The notes: generated by a model not told the origin, from the sequence alone. DNA of 64,000 nt from Gordonibacter sp034932485 (GCA_034932485.1 JAYFOQ010000021.1:62001-126000); one strand, 5' to 3'; numbered from the stretch's first letter, positions 50,991 through 60,494 are shown. A program made the numbers and translations.

Positions 50991-53900
50991 CTACAGCTTC
51001 TCAATGTCAACAAGGAACGCCTTATATTCCGGTACCCAGCAGTTCGGGTCGCCCACGTTCGGCGGTAAATCGTTAACGATATCTCCGGTAGCAAAATCGC
51101 CCGCCCAGCCAAAGTGATGTGTCATGCCCACCTGATGCACAGTCTCACCATTTACCGTAAAGGGCTTAAAACGCGGAGTAACAAGAGCCATGATCTCAAC
51201 CGATCCGCGATTATTGAACACGCGAATACGCTCACCGTTCTCGATACCCTTCTCCTTTGCCAACTCAAGCGATACCTCAACGAACTGCTCAGGCATGGCC
51301 TCGTTAAGCGCCGGACACGTGCGGGTTTGACCGCCCGTCTGCCAGTGCTCGGTAACTGAATACGTGGTTACCGCAATGGGGTACTGCTTACGATCGCCAC
51401 GCTTCACGGAATCGAACTCCGCAAAGCGAATACACGGAGAATTTTGCAACCCGTTAAGCTGATTGTCGGCGGGCGACTCAAAGGGCTCATAATGCTCAGG
51501 GAAGGGGCCATCTCCCATGCTGTAACTTTCCAAACGAGCACCTTGCTCCCACAACATAAAGAACGCCTTATTGTTGGGGGGCACCGGCACACCATTTGAT
51601 ACAGCCACAAAGTCGGCCACATCCACCTGGTCCCATTTTTCACCCGTCCATTCAACAAGTTTCTTATCGGGGTTCCAGGGCTTTCCTTGAAGGTCGGCCG
51701 AACCACGGTTGTAGATAATGCGGCGGTTCAGCGGCCACGCGTACGCCCACTTCTGATGTAAGCCCAATCCCGAAGGATCTTGCGCGTTGCGGCCGCCGAT
51801 AGCCTGCTCGGCAGGATCGAGCGCAGCTTGTTTATTGGCCCAGAAGCCGGTATATATCCACATGCCGCACGCCGTTGTACCGTCGGCCTTCAGGTTGGCG
51901 AACGTGGTAAGTAGGTCGACCTCCGCCTTATCGAAGTTGGAGTCCTTCACGTTGTAACCGTTCAAAGCCCAGGCTACGGGACGCGGATCGATCTTGCCAT
52001 CCACGTAGTAGTCCCACTTCGTATTCAGAATGGGTTCGGGGGCGACGCCGCTTTCCTTGCGATACAAATCAACAATGGCAGTCCACAATACATCACAAAT
52101 TTCATAGTCGGGCTTAGCTTCATCCCACGGCTCAACCGCCTGATAGCGCCACTGAAGCCAGCGACCCGAATTGAGGATGGTACCCGACTTCTCATAAATT
52201 AAGGCAGCGGGCAAGAAGTACACCGTAGTATCCACCTCTGCCGGGTTCATGTCGGGCGCTTTCCAGAAACACGAAGATTCTGTCTCAACCCAGTCGGCCA
52301 CCACAAGCCAATCGAGGTTTGCCATAGCGCGCCGTACATTACTCGCATTCGGGGCAGAATGACAGGGATTCATACCCCAGTTAAAGTAGCCTTTAATGAG
52401 ACCCTGGTTCATCAGCTCAAACGAGCCAATAATGGAGTAATCCGGGCTCTTCGGCACTTTCGGCCACCAATCGTAGCCATAGTCATTTTCCACGGTGGCC
52501 GCTTCGCCAAACCATTCCTTGAGCGCCGAGACAATAAACTTCGGTTTATTGGTGTAATAACCATCCGAATACGTTTCCTTTTCAAGCCACTTGCGCAAAG
52601 AAGGCGTGCCGTACTCGGTAGGCCAGTTCAGATAACCAGGCTGGTTTGCCACGAGCATGCCCATGTCGGTAGCACCCTGTACGTTCGGCTCGCCACGTAA
52701 CGCATTCACACCACCGCCGGCAACACCCACATTACCCAGCAGTAGCTGCAAAATGCCCATGGAGCGGCAGTTCTGGGCACCATAATGATGCTGCGTCTGT
52801 CCCAGTGCATACAGAATGGTACCCGACTTGCTCGGGGCACCGGTAGACGCATAGACAGCGTACACTTTCTCGAGTAGGGCTTTATCCATACCGCAGACAC
52901 TCGATACGGTATCCAGATCGTAGCGCGCATAGTGTTTCTTCATCTGCTGAAACACACACAACGGGTCCTGCAGCGTCATATCTCGCTTCGGCGTTTCCTT
53001 AACCGGAGGCGTGAACACAGGAACACCTGACGCAGAGGCCCAGGCATAAGCCCCGCCTTCGGCGGTATCCCAAACGCTCGTCGATTCAACCTGATAATGC
53101 CAGGTATGATTGTCGTAACTTGCCGTATCCTCATCAAATCCAGAGAAGATTCCTTCATTAACATCGAAGGAATACTGCTCATCCAGCAAGAACGATGCAT
53201 TCGTATAGTTCAATACATATTCATGCTGCCAGAGGTTATTTTCCAAAATGTAATTAAACATACCACCGTAGAAAGCTATATCGGTACCCGAACGTATCGG
53301 GCAATAAATATCGGCCATCTCGGCTGAACGGGTATAGCGAGGGTCGACGACAATCCATGTGGCACCTTTGTCGAGCGCACGCTGAATCCATTTCGAAGAA
53401 ACGGGATGATTCTCTACGTTATTGGAACCGATTGTCAAAAGAACATCGGCGTTCTTGAGATCGCAGTAATGGTTCGTCATCGAACCGCGACCGAATGTTG
53501 CTGCCAGACCGGCAACCGTGGGGCTGTGTCAAACACGAGCCTGGTTGTCGATGGCTATCACCCCGAGCGAACGCATCATCTTGTTGATAAGGTACTCTTC
53601 CTCGGAGTTCTGCTGACTCCCACCAAGACTAGCAATACCATGGCAACGATTTACGGTAATGCCATTTCTCACCGTCTCGAAGGTAGCATCGCGCGTATCT
53701 TTAACCCAACGTGCAATCTCTGCAACTGCATCGTCCCAGGTAATGTCTTGCCATTCAGCGGCACCAGGACGACGGACCAAGGGCTTGGTCTTCCGGTTCG
53801 GGTTCTTAATAATCTCACGCGTAGCCGGGTCGACCACATTACGCAGCTGAAACATGGTTGCACCCTTAGGGCACAACCCACCCTGGTTAATGGGATGGTC

Positions 53901-54128
53901 GGGATCGCCTTCGATATTCACAAGCTCGCCATCGCGTGTCGAACAAATGACACCACACCCACCCGAACAGTAACAACAGATATTGGTATACTCCTCGGTG
54001 TTCACCAACTTCCAGCCGACATCAGGTTCAACCGCGAGAGCGACCGACTGGGAGGACAACTCGAATGCCATAGAAGCAGCAAGAGCGGCACCGGTGGCTT
54101 TAAAAAAGCCCCTGCGTGACAGGTTCAT
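50991..54128 (-). CDS. fdnG: Formate dehydrogenase alpha subunit, selenocysteine-containing
   Basis: The 1045-residue catalytic subunit is read through an in-frame UGA (53529-53531) at residue 200. The N-terminal part ends IDNQARV and continues, after the UGA, HSPTVAGLAATFGRGSMTNH, the classic ARV-U-H site of Sec-dependent formate dehydrogenases. A Tat signal (LSRRGFFKATGAALAASMA) and a [4Fe-4S] motif (NICCYCSGGCGVICS, with GGLCPKG) precede it. The molybdopterin-guanine dinucleotide domains follow. It oxidises formate at the periplasmic face. A SECIS hairpin is 3' of the UGA. A UGA-naive annotation would split it in two. Confidence 0.95.
53497..53516 (-). promoter_or_regulatory. SECIS element of fdnG
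   Basis: Twelve bases after the UGA (minus strand) lies GTTGCC-GGTCT-GGCAGCAAC. The apical TGCC/GGCA stem carries the loop GGUCU, the same loop motif and spacing as the E. coli fdhF/fdnG SECIS elements bound by SelB. Confidence 0.85.
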
Positions 54129-54383
54129 GTCCTCGATCTCCTTTCCTTCTTTTCAACTCGTCCGATTACCTCGTGCTTGCGGATCGCAATCGAAGCTCAA
54201 GCGCTCGAAAACAAGAGAGAACCCCCAGCCCGCCAACGACCCCGAAAACGTTATAAGGTCGTCCGGCGCGCTTTCCGGCTGACCAAATTGATGCTACCAT
54301 GCGCAGCACAAGGCATTCACCCTCACAAAGATAGACCCCTCGCACGTGATTCGGCGAACGGTCTTTTTTCAAGAAAGTGTAAG

Positions 54384-54440
54384 ATGAACGGTATGTTTTC
54401 CCAGTTGAATGGCTTGTTGGAGCGGCAGGCGGCAAAATAA
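54384..54440 (+). other. Possible 18-codon leader peptide with terminator
   Basis: ATG 54384 opens an 18-residue frame (MNGMFSQLNGLLERQAAK) ending at TAA 54438-54440. A GAAAG site precedes it. A 10-bp hairpin starts 2 bases later (54443-54470), with a T-rich tract beyond. The stop-hairpin spacing is like a leader-peptide attenuator, but the residues show no amino-acid bias. Confidence 0.25.
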
Positions 54441-54442
54441 CT

Positions 54443-54470
54443 GTGGCTGCTTTCCTCGGTAAGCGGCCAC
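54443..54470 (+). terminator. Hairpin downstream of the short leader ORF
   Basis: GTGGCTGCTT and AAGCGGCCAC form a 10-bp stem with one U-G pair and an 8-base loop. ACGTTCTCGCTTTTTAC follows, so the T-run starts about 10 bases after the stem, which is late for a terminator. Confidence 0.4.
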
Positions 54471-54682
54471 ACGTTCTCGCTTTTTACTACTTCTCTGTTT
54501 AAAACCATGGAAATCAACGGCAAAGCGACACTCTACCTTCTTCGACCAGCCGACAACACGGTAGCAGGAGAGACCCATCAATTCGCATCACGCCAGAGTT
54601 CAAACCACCCTGCTATACTTGACCCAGACAAATAACATCAAGTACGAGCACAGCTCAAGACCCAGCCGAAAGAGAGTGAAGC

Positions 54683-55774
54683 ATGGAAGAGACTGAGCGC
54701 ATCAAGCTAACCAAGCTCACATCAAAAGGTGGTTGAGCAGCAAAATGGGGTCCGGGAGACCTCGACGACATATTGCGTACACTGGCGCTATCTTCAAGCG
54801 TAGGAGGCAACGCATCCGAGCCCACGCCGGATGCCTCACGTTTGCTTCTGGGATTCGAGACCAGCGATGACGCGGCCGTGTGGAAACTCTCCGACGATAC
54901 TGCAGCCGTTCTTACGGTGGATTTTTTCACGCCTATCGTAGACGACCCCTATGAATTTGGACGTATTGCAGCAGCAAACGCCCTTTCCGACATATTCGCT
55001 ATGGGAGCCAAGCCCCACCTTGCACTAAACCTGCTCGCTCTCGATTGCGAACTGGGTGCAGGGGTTGCGGCAGACATCCTACGGGGAGGTGCCGATGCCG
55101 TACGCGAAGCGGGTGCCTTCGTGGCGGGAGGTCATACTATTGATGATGCAGAACCGAAATACGGCTTGGCCGTGTTTGGTACCGTAAACCCGCGTTTCAT
55201 CGGTCGCAACGCCGGTGCACTACCCGGCGACTCCCTCTATTTAACCAAGCCACTCGGTACCGGCATCATGGTGGCAGCACGCGCCTGCGATCTGGTGGAT
55301 GATGTAGGGCTAAGACCCGCAATCGAGTCGATGATGGAACTGAATGCCGCAGGTGCTGCCGCACTCGAAGAGGCGGGCATGCACGCCGTTACCGATGTGA
55401 CGGGGTTTGGCCTTGCTGGACACCTACACGAAATGTTATCTGCCAGTGAATGCGCAGCCGAAATCAATTTCGAAGCACTACCTTTGTTTGAGGGCGTGTG
55501 GGAATACGCCTGCGCCTACTGTCGTCCAAACCGAGCTTTTTCCATCATGGATTTAGCTTCTCAGTATGTGGAACAAGGCTTGCTTAACGATGAAGAGTAT
55601 GACAACCAATTAGCTGTTGTTTGTGACCCCCAAACCTCTGGTGGCCTCCTAGCCGCCGTTCCCTCGGGGGCAACCGAAGATTTCGAACGAGCCTTCGCGT
55701 CCCGCACCGGCCGCAAGCCTGCTCTTATCGGGCGCTTCCTCAAGGGAGAAGCTGGCTCCATCACCTTCGCATAG
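54683..55774 (+). CDS. selD: Selenide, water dikinase SelD (selenoprotein)
   Basis: SelD makes selenophosphate from selenide and ATP. The gene reads from ATG 54683 through an in-frame UGA at 54734-54736 (residue 18): KLTKLTSKGG-U-AAKWGPGDLD, the position of the catalytic Cys or Sec in SelD. From the UGA on, the 363-residue protein matches the family, with LLGFETSDDAAVWKLSDDTA, the glycine-rich GAKPHLALNLLA, GGHTIDDAEPKYGLAV and TDVTGFGLAGHLHEML. A tool that stops at UGA would start at about 54773 and miss the active site. A hairpin after the UGA could serve as its SECIS. It is convergent with DUF3343. Confidence 0.95.
54747..54763 (+). promoter_or_regulatory. Candidate SECIS element of selD
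   Basis: Ten bases after the UGA, GGGGTC, the loop CGGGA and GACCTC form a 6-bp stem with one G-U pair. The distance from the UGA fits bacterial SECIS elements, although the loop is not the GGUCU of fdnG. Confidence 0.6.
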
Positions 55775-55779
55775 CAAGA

Positions 55780-55819
55780 GATACCGCCGCGCCAGCCCCA
55801 AGGGCCACGCGGCGGTATC
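55780..55819. terminator. Bidirectional terminator hairpin between selD and DUF3343
   Basis: GATACCGCCGCG (55780-55791) pairs with CGCGGCGGTATC (55808-55819), a perfect 12-bp stem 5 bases past the selD stop. It lies between two convergent genes, but T-tracts are poor. Confidence 0.65.
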
Positions 55820-55853
55820 AACAAAGAAAATGGATCGCATCCTCCTAAGCCAG

Positions 55854-56111
55854 CTACAGCGGTGCCACCAAACGATAGGTCTGCCCCTGTTGAACATAAA
55901 GCGTCGCATGCCCGCAAACGTCAGAAACGGGTTCTACGAAAGCTTGCGCGGCATCGTCAGTAGCAACATCGAACCGCAAAGACATGCCACAACCAGCGCT
56001 GATGGCCCGAGGCGTGGGCATCATACGAGCACCACGCGCTTCCAGCGCGCTTGCGGCAGCCAGAGCAGCATGCGTAGAATCGAAAGCAATCACGTACGAG
56101 CCTTCGCTCAC
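55854..56111 (-). CDS. DUF3343 protein, copy 1 (putative Se/S carrier-like)
   Basis: This 85-residue protein belongs to a family that repeatedly co-occurs with selenium genes. The family core is visible as ARGARMMPTPRAISAGCGMS, with a conserved Cys in CGMSL that could carry sulfur or selenium. The stop lies opposite the selD terminator, and the gene starts inside the end of yedF (4-base overlap), so the two are co-translated. A second member is at 58873-59184 with the same P-T-P-R...CGMSL core. Function is not established. Confidence 0.85.
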   Translation of the reverse strand: MSEGSYVIAFDSTHAALAAASALEARGARMMPTPRAISAGCGMSLRFDVATDDAAQAFVEPVSDVCGHATLYVQQGQTYRLVAPL

Positions 56112-56728
56112 AGCGTTATAACCTTCGCTACTTCTCGCATACGCTCAAGTATGTCATACATGTTAGACACCTCACCTACGGCAAGATGGTCCTTCAAACC
56201 ATAAAAATCAAGACATGCGCCACAGACCAGCACTTCGGTTCCCTGCTCCATCAGCGTTTGCACGCTTTCCACAATCTGAGGCTCCTCACCAGTAAGCAAG
56301 GTTACTCCTGCATTCATAAACAGGAGTGTTGAGGGAGGGTCGCCCGCTTCGGATAACGTATACAGGGCCATCTTCATAAGGCTGCGCCCCAGCGTAGCAT
56401 CGCCATCCCCCACGGTGTCGCGGCTTATAAAAACAGCATAACCGCACCCGTTAGCCGTCGGGCAAGCGGCTTGTTTGTTTACCGCAGTACCTGTTTCAAA
56501 TACTATAGCCTCTTTATCGCCCTCCTCGCAAAACGAGACCAACCAGCCTCCTTCAATCTCATCGATAGACACTGTCAACCCTGTCTTTTGACCCAAGCGC
56601 GTAAGATTCTTTACCGCCGTCTCATTGTCAACCTGCACAGCAAGCTCACGCACGCCACCGTCAATCTGTTTCTTCGCCAACACGAGGGGCTTCGGACACT
56701 GCATGCCAAATGCGTCGATAATCTCCAT
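56108..56728 (-). CDS. yedF: Selenium metabolism protein YedF (TusA-DsrE-like)
   Basis: The 206-residue two-domain protein starts at ATG 56728 (MEIIDAFGMQCPKPLVLAKK). The N-terminal TusA/SirA domain has the persulfide-type Cys-Pro motif MQCPKP. The C-terminal domain is DsrE-like, with VLVCGACLDFYGLKD. YedF of this type accompanies selD in many Sec users and is thought to help deliver selenium; a direct demonstration for this protein is lacking. It lies between DUF3343 and the cysteine desulfurase. Upstream reading-frame extension to 56815 has no good start signal. Confidence 0.9.
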   Translation of the reverse strand: MEIIDAFGMQCPKPLVLAKKQIDGGVRELAVQVDNETAVKNLTRLGQKTGLTVSIDEIEGGWLVSFCEEGDKEAIVFETGTAVNKQAACPTANGCGYAVFISRDTVGDGDATLGRSLMKMALYTLSEAGDPPSTLLFMNAGVTLLTGEEPQIVESVQTLMEQGTEVLVCGACLDFYGLKDHLAVGEVSNMYDILERMREVAKVITL

Positions 56729-56836
56729 GTACGCTTCCTTTCGTAAGGGGCACACGACCCCCGCTCTTCCCACGATGACGCATACTTTTCCTAACTCGTG
56801 ACTAAAGCACTGCACGCTTCAATCCCGCACCTCAAC

Positions 56837-57985
56837 TTAGGGTTGCTGCAACGCGGCAATTGTCGCACGAAACGCATCGACACCCGCTTCAACCTCTTCA
56901 TTGGTGGTGAAATATGAAAAACTAAATCTTACCGCACCGCGCTCCTCCGTGCCGAGGGCACGATGCATAAGCGGAGCACAATGCGCACCCGCGCGCGTAC
57001 AGATGCCATATTCTACCGAAAGCATGTCGGCAACCACCGCTGAATCAAGATCAGCAATATCTACAGCCACGATACCGCAACGGTCGACACCTCCGCGTCC
57101 ACCCAATACGCGTACCTTCGGTATATCCCTGACCCCCGCTTCAAACTGCTCAGTAATTTGACTGATGCGATCAGAAATAACATCAGTACCCACGCGCTCC
57201 ACAAAAGTCACGCCTGCCGCAAGTCCCGCCAAGCCATGCGCATTCAGCGTACCTGCCTCTAAGCTCTCCGGCATAAAACGCGGGTGGCGCTCGTCAAAGC
57301 TATGCGTGCCCGACCCCCCTTCCAAAAGTGGAGGTATATCGAGACGCTCAGCCACGCAAAGCCCTCCGGTACCTTGCGGACCATACAAGCTTTTGTGACC
57401 AGTAAAGCACACCACATCAACTCCCAACTCGGCCATGGAAACAGGCAATGCACCTGCACTCTGAGCTGCATCAAGCACAAATAAGGCTCCCGCATCGTGC
57501 GCCAATGAGGCCATGCGGGCAACATCGTACACATCGCCCGTTAAGTTTGATGCATGAGTAGCCACAACCACCTGCGCCCCTTCGAGTAGACGCGCATAAG
57601 AATCGAAGTCCAGTGAAGCATCGGAACGTACCGCAGCAACACGCACCTCACATTCCCGCTCATCGCGCGCCTTGAACAAAGGCCGCAACGCCGAGTTGTG
57701 TGACGCCGCCGTTGTCACCGCGCAGCCACGATTGGGCAGAAGGCCTGCGATCGCAGTATTAAGCGCCGCAGTCGCATTTGGTCCAAACGACACGCGCGCA
57801 GCCGACGGCGCCCCTAGCAAATGAGCAATCTTAGCGCGGGCCCCATACACCGCCATACCCGCATCAAGCGATGCCTCATGCACGCCGCGCCCCACACCCC
57901 CAAATGAACCGAGCGCAGCGCAAACGGCCTCCGCCACCTCCGGCGGCTTAGCTCGTGTGGTTGCCGCATTATCGAAATAAATCAT
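56837..57985 (-). CDS. Cysteine desulfurase family protein (SufS/Csd-like)
   Basis: This PLP enzyme should release sulfur (or selenium from selenocysteine). The 382 residues from ATG 57985 begin MIYFDNAATTRAKPPEVAEA. The PLP lysine is in VCFTGHKSLYGPQGTGGL, and the catalytic cysteine loop is YGICTRAGAHCAPLMHRALG. The group usually found beside YedF and selD is this shorter class. It lies between the activase and yedF, so a selenium- or sulfur-delivery role in this cluster is the simplest reading. An ATG eight codons earlier (58009) is possible. Confidence 0.88.
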   Translation of the reverse strand: MIYFDNAATTRAKPPEVAEAVCAALGSFGGVGRGVHEASLDAGMAVYGARAKIAHLLGAPSAARVSFGPNATAALNTAIAGLLPNRGCAVTTAASHNSALRPLFKARDERECEVRVAAVRSDASLDFDSYARLLEGAQVVVATHASNLTGDVYDVARMASLAHDAGALFVLDAAQSAGALPVSMAELGVDVVCFTGHKSLYGPQGTGGLCVAERLDIPPLLEGGSGTHSFDERHPRFMPESLEAGTLNAHGLAGLAAGVTFVERVGTDVISDRISQITEQFEAGVRDIPKVRVLGGRGGVDRCGIVAVDIADLDSAVVADMLSVEYGICTRAGAHCAPLMHRALGTEERGAVRFSFSYFTTNEEVEAGVDAFRATIAALQQP

Positions 57986-58054
57986 GGCGTCAGGCTTCCT
58001 TTCTTTCATCCTTCACCACGATAGCAGATATAGGTTATCTCATCTTATCGGAAG

Positions 58055-58810
58055 TTACCCAGCACGCGCGACAAGGGCGGCACCAAGAGCACCAGCATAA
58101 CGTGCCTTCGACGTTGTACGAACCAAGCAACCTAACTGTTTACCCAGGCGATCTACCAGATAGTTATTCTCACAAAGGCCTCCCGTAAGAAAGCACTCGC
58201 CACTCATTAACGAAGAGGCCAGCGCAGCCACGCGCGACACCACCGATTCGATCACTCCGTTAGCAATGTTCTCCCTAGCCTCACCCCGCCCTACAAGTGA
58301 GATAACCTCGGATTCCGCAAACACGGTGCACATACTGGAAATAGCCGTAGGCTCACCCTCACACGCCAAGCGAGAAAGCTCAGCTTGACTCACTCCAAGG
58401 CGATCAGCCATGATTTCCAGAAAGCGCCCGGTACCAGCCGAGCATTTGTCGTTCATTACGAATTTCTTTACGACGCCTCCACCAAGAACGATAACCTTAG
58501 TGTCCTGACCTCCCACATCAATTACGGTACCGTCGCCGCCGAACAGGTGAGCTGCCCCACGTCCGTGACAAGTGATCTCCGTGACCACATTTTGCGCATA
58601 GGGAACCGCGATGCGCCCATAGCCCGTCGCCACACAGGAAGAATCCTCGACAACAAACCCTTGCTCTGCTAACAGAAGACGTATGCGCTCAGCTGCTTCT
58701 ACACTACTGAACCCCGTTGGACACAAAAGAGTTTTAACCAGCGCGCCCGCATCATCTACCACTGCTGCCTTGGTGGCTGTCGATCCCACATCTACTCCAA
58801 TGAAATACAT
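58055..58810 (-). CDS. 2-hydroxyacyl-CoA dehydratase activase-like ATPase
   Basis: The 251-residue ASKHA-fold ATPase belongs to the BadF/BcrA/HgdC family. It starts MYFIGVDVGSTATKAAVVDD, has the cluster-binding NDKCSAGTGRFLEIMADRL and the second nucleotide site VDVGGQDTKVIVL, with conserved cysteines for an intersubunit [4Fe-4S]. Such activases use ATP to send low-potential electrons to a partner, here probably the double-cubane protein at 59190-60467. The start ATG 58810 has GAAAGGA 6 bases upstream. The frame extending to 58945 overlaps nothing useful. Confidence 0.92.
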   Translation of the reverse strand: MYFIGVDVGSTATKAAVVDDAGALVKTLLCPTGFSSVEAAERIRLLLAEQGFVVEDSSCVATGYGRIAVPYAQNVVTEITCHGRGAAHLFGGDGTVIDVGGQDTKVIVLGGGVVKKFVMNDKCSAGTGRFLEIMADRLGVSQAELSRLACEGEPTAISSMCTVFAESEVISLVGRGEARENIANGVIESVVSRVAALASSLMSGECFLTGGLCENNYLVDRLGKQLGCLVRTTSKARYAGALGAALVARAG

Positions 58811-58872
58811 GCAGTTCCTTTCACGTTTTACGGCAGTACTACTCTCAACCAAACTCGCATAAGGTAATACCT

Positions 58873-59184
58873 TTAGCAATACCGATCGCGATGTGGTTGT
58901 ATCTGGTGCGGAATACGCACTATGCGTTCTATGGACGCACCACATGCGCTAGCAACCTCCTTAACGTACGTGCGGTCATCGCATGAAATTAGCAAACTCA
59001 TGCCGCATGTTGCACGCGCCACGCGTGGAGTGGGAGCAATGCGCGCGCCCACTCCAGCAACCTTCAGCGCGTCGAACAGCAACCAACCATCAGTATGGCC
59101 GGGAAATAGCACGTAGCAGTCCTCATTATGTCCTTGGTCTTTGCCAGGTGCTCGATTTGCTCTATGCTCTTCGTTCGCGCCCAT
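58873..59184 (-). CDS. DUF3343 protein, copy 2 (putative Se/S carrier-like)
   Basis: The 103-residue paralogue of the gene at 55854-56111 has AGVGARIAPTPRVARATCGM as its core, repeating the ARxxPTPRxxxxxCGMSL pattern. The N-terminal 25 residues are a charged extension (MGANEEHRANRAPGKDQGHN) absent from copy 1. It sits 5 bases after the double-cubane reductase gene and 62 bases before the activase, so the reductase, this protein and the activase are probably one transcript. Confidence 0.83.
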   Translation of the reverse strand: MGANEEHRANRAPGKDQGHNEDCYVLFPGHTDGWLLFDALKVAGVGARIAPTPRVARATCGMSLLISCDDRTYVKEVASACGASIERIVRIPHQIQPHRDRYC

Positions 59185-59189
59185 TTGCT

Positions 59190-60467
59190 CTACCCTAGCA
59201 TCTCGACGAACGCCCCTATGCGCGTGCGTAGCTGCTCTGCATCGTTATCTGCATAGTCTGTCTCCAGAGCCAACACGGGAATACCTTCAGCTTCCAAAGC
59301 TTCAGCCACAGCAGACTTCTCAACATTGTAGAGCGTACAGAACTTCAAGTTGGCATCGATTACGCCATCCACTTGGTATTCGCGCGCCATGCGCACCACG
59401 TCATCCACACGTCCTGGATTAGGCGTGAAGCAGGCACAGTTGTTCTTCATATAGCGTTCTGATAAGGCTGCAAACTGATTTTCCAGCGTCGTCGCACGCT
59501 CATCGACTAAATTTTCAAAGTAACGCGTACCCGTACACATTTCCTCGCACACAATAGCCGCACCACTTGTCTCGACGATATGATGCAGCTTCCAGTTGGG
59601 AATAGCCAGCGGTGTCCCCGTTACCAGCAAGCGCTTCGTACCCGCCGGAAACACGCTTACACCCTCTTTTACGCGCTGCTCCAACTCGTCCGCTAGCGCA
59701 TTCGCCTTCTCAGCACAACGGGCCGGATCGTCAAAGAATGCAATCTGCATCATGAGAAGGGCATCTTTTCCGCTGAGGGGAATGCAATTTGTTGCCTTAC
59801 GCGCCTCAAACACACGCGCAAGCGCACGACGCTTCTCATTTACCAATTTAATAGCAGCATCGAGGTTTTCGACGGTAAGTGAACGTCCCGTCACCTCTTC
59901 TACCTCGGAGGCAAAATCGGCAATTTCGCCCGTCCATGCGTCGATATCCTTTTGACGCTTCATCTGTGGAACATCCATCACATAGGTACGCTTATCGGCA
60001 CCAAGTATTTCATAGGCTTTCTTCTTACCATCGCACGTCGTTTCTCCCACGTACATATCGGCCACACTAAAGTAGGGGCAGGTTTTGCCGAAGTGAGCAC
60101 CGAGCGACGCCTTGATAAGCGGGCACACATCGCTTGGCAGCACCTTCTCGCCTTCGGGTACCCAAAACTGCGAGCCACCACACAGCCCCGTAACAGCACC
60201 ACCGCACGCAATAACTACCTCATCGGGAACGAACACACAAAACGTACCAAACACTTTACCGCCCTGGTTTTGCAGCTCGATAAGTTCGGCGGGACGAATT
60301 CCGTGAATCTCTGATACCACAAAATCATAGAATGCCATGTTCTCGGGGCGCATCTCTTGGCTCAGATATACATCGCCAAACGCCTCGGGTAGCACGGCAC
60401 ATAATTGATCGTGGGTCTCTAGGTTCATATCTAGTTTTTCCCACATTGCACGGTAGTCGGTCATCAT
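59190..60467 (-). CDS. 2-hydroxyacyl-CoA dehydratase-like double-cubane cluster reductase
   Basis: The 425-residue protein belongs to the family of the R-2-hydroxyacyl-CoA dehydratase alpha/beta subunits and E. coli YjiM, whose members can carry an [8Fe-9S] double-cubane cluster and reduce small substrates with ATP. Cysteines are distributed as in the family: KVFGTFCVFVPDEVVIACGG, SDVCPLIKASLGAHFGKTCP, VCEEMCTGTR and NNCACFTPNP. An ATG-ATG start (60465-60467) follows AGGAGG, so translation may begin at the second codon. A palindromic hairpin is just upstream. The substrate is unknown. Confidence 0.9.
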   Translation of the reverse strand: MMTDYRAMWEKLDMNLETHDQLCAVLPEAFGDVYLSQEMRPENMAFYDFVVSEIHGIRPAELIELQNQGGKVFGTFCVFVPDEVVIACGGAVTGLCGGSQFWVPEGEKVLPSDVCPLIKASLGAHFGKTCPYFSVADMYVGETTCDGKKKAYEILGADKRTYVMDVPQMKRQKDIDAWTGEIADFASEVEEVTGRSLTVENLDAAIKLVNEKRRALARVFEARKATNCIPLSGKDALLMMQIAFFDDPARCAEKANALADELEQRVKEGVSVFPAGTKRLLVTGTPLAIPNWKLHHIVETSGAAIVCEEMCTGTRYFENLVDERATTLENQFAALSERYMKNNCACFTPNPGRVDDVVRMAREYQVDGVIDANLKFCTLYNVEKSAVAEALEAEGIPVLALETDYADNDAEQLRTRIGAFVEMLG

Positions 60468-60474
60468 GCCTCCT

Positions 60475-60494
60475 ATCGGACGAAAACGTCCGAT
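60475..60494 (-). promoter_or_regulatory. Palindromic hairpin abutting the reductase ribosome-binding site
   Basis: ATCGGACG (60475-60482), AAAA and CGTCCGAT (60487-60494) form an 8-bp perfect stem. On the minus strand it ends directly at AGGAGG, so it could shield or expose the ribosome-binding site or act as an operator. Confidence 0.5.

Larger units (their letters stand above)
54129..54682. promoter_or_regulatory. Divergent fdnG/selD regulatory region
   Basis: The 554-base gap probably holds both promoters. A TATACT -10-like box lies at 54612-54617 on the plus strand, about 65 bases before selD. A hairpin (GTGGCTGCTT 54443-54452 with AAGCGGCCAC 54461-54470) is followed by CTTTTTAC. I see no tRNA-Sec, no Moco riboswitch block and no accepted gene beyond the small frame at 54384-54440. 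Confidence 0.4.

Noticed and set aside
53480..54128. Frameshift or pseudogene call for the split formate dehydrogenase
   Set aside because: The stop is UGA at the exact Sec site, the frame stays open on both sides, and a SECIS-like hairpin and the Sec machinery are present.
54177..54440. 87-residue frame in the fdnG/selD gap
   Set aside because: No start signal and an arbitrary basic composition. Only its last 18 codons from ATG 54384 have a possible leader-peptide setting.
54129..54682. Moco riboswitch or SRP RNA upstream of fdnG/selD
   Set aside because: A minus-strand GAGGAAAGCAGCCAC faintly resembles the SRP loop, but the invariant GGTCAGG/GGAAGGAAGCAGCC arrangement is absent, and no Moco conserved blocks are present.
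54773..55774. selD starting at 54773 without its N-terminus
   Set aside because: The upstream frame from ATG 54683 continues through a UGA at the catalytic Sec position and matches SelD, so the shorter call would lose the active site.
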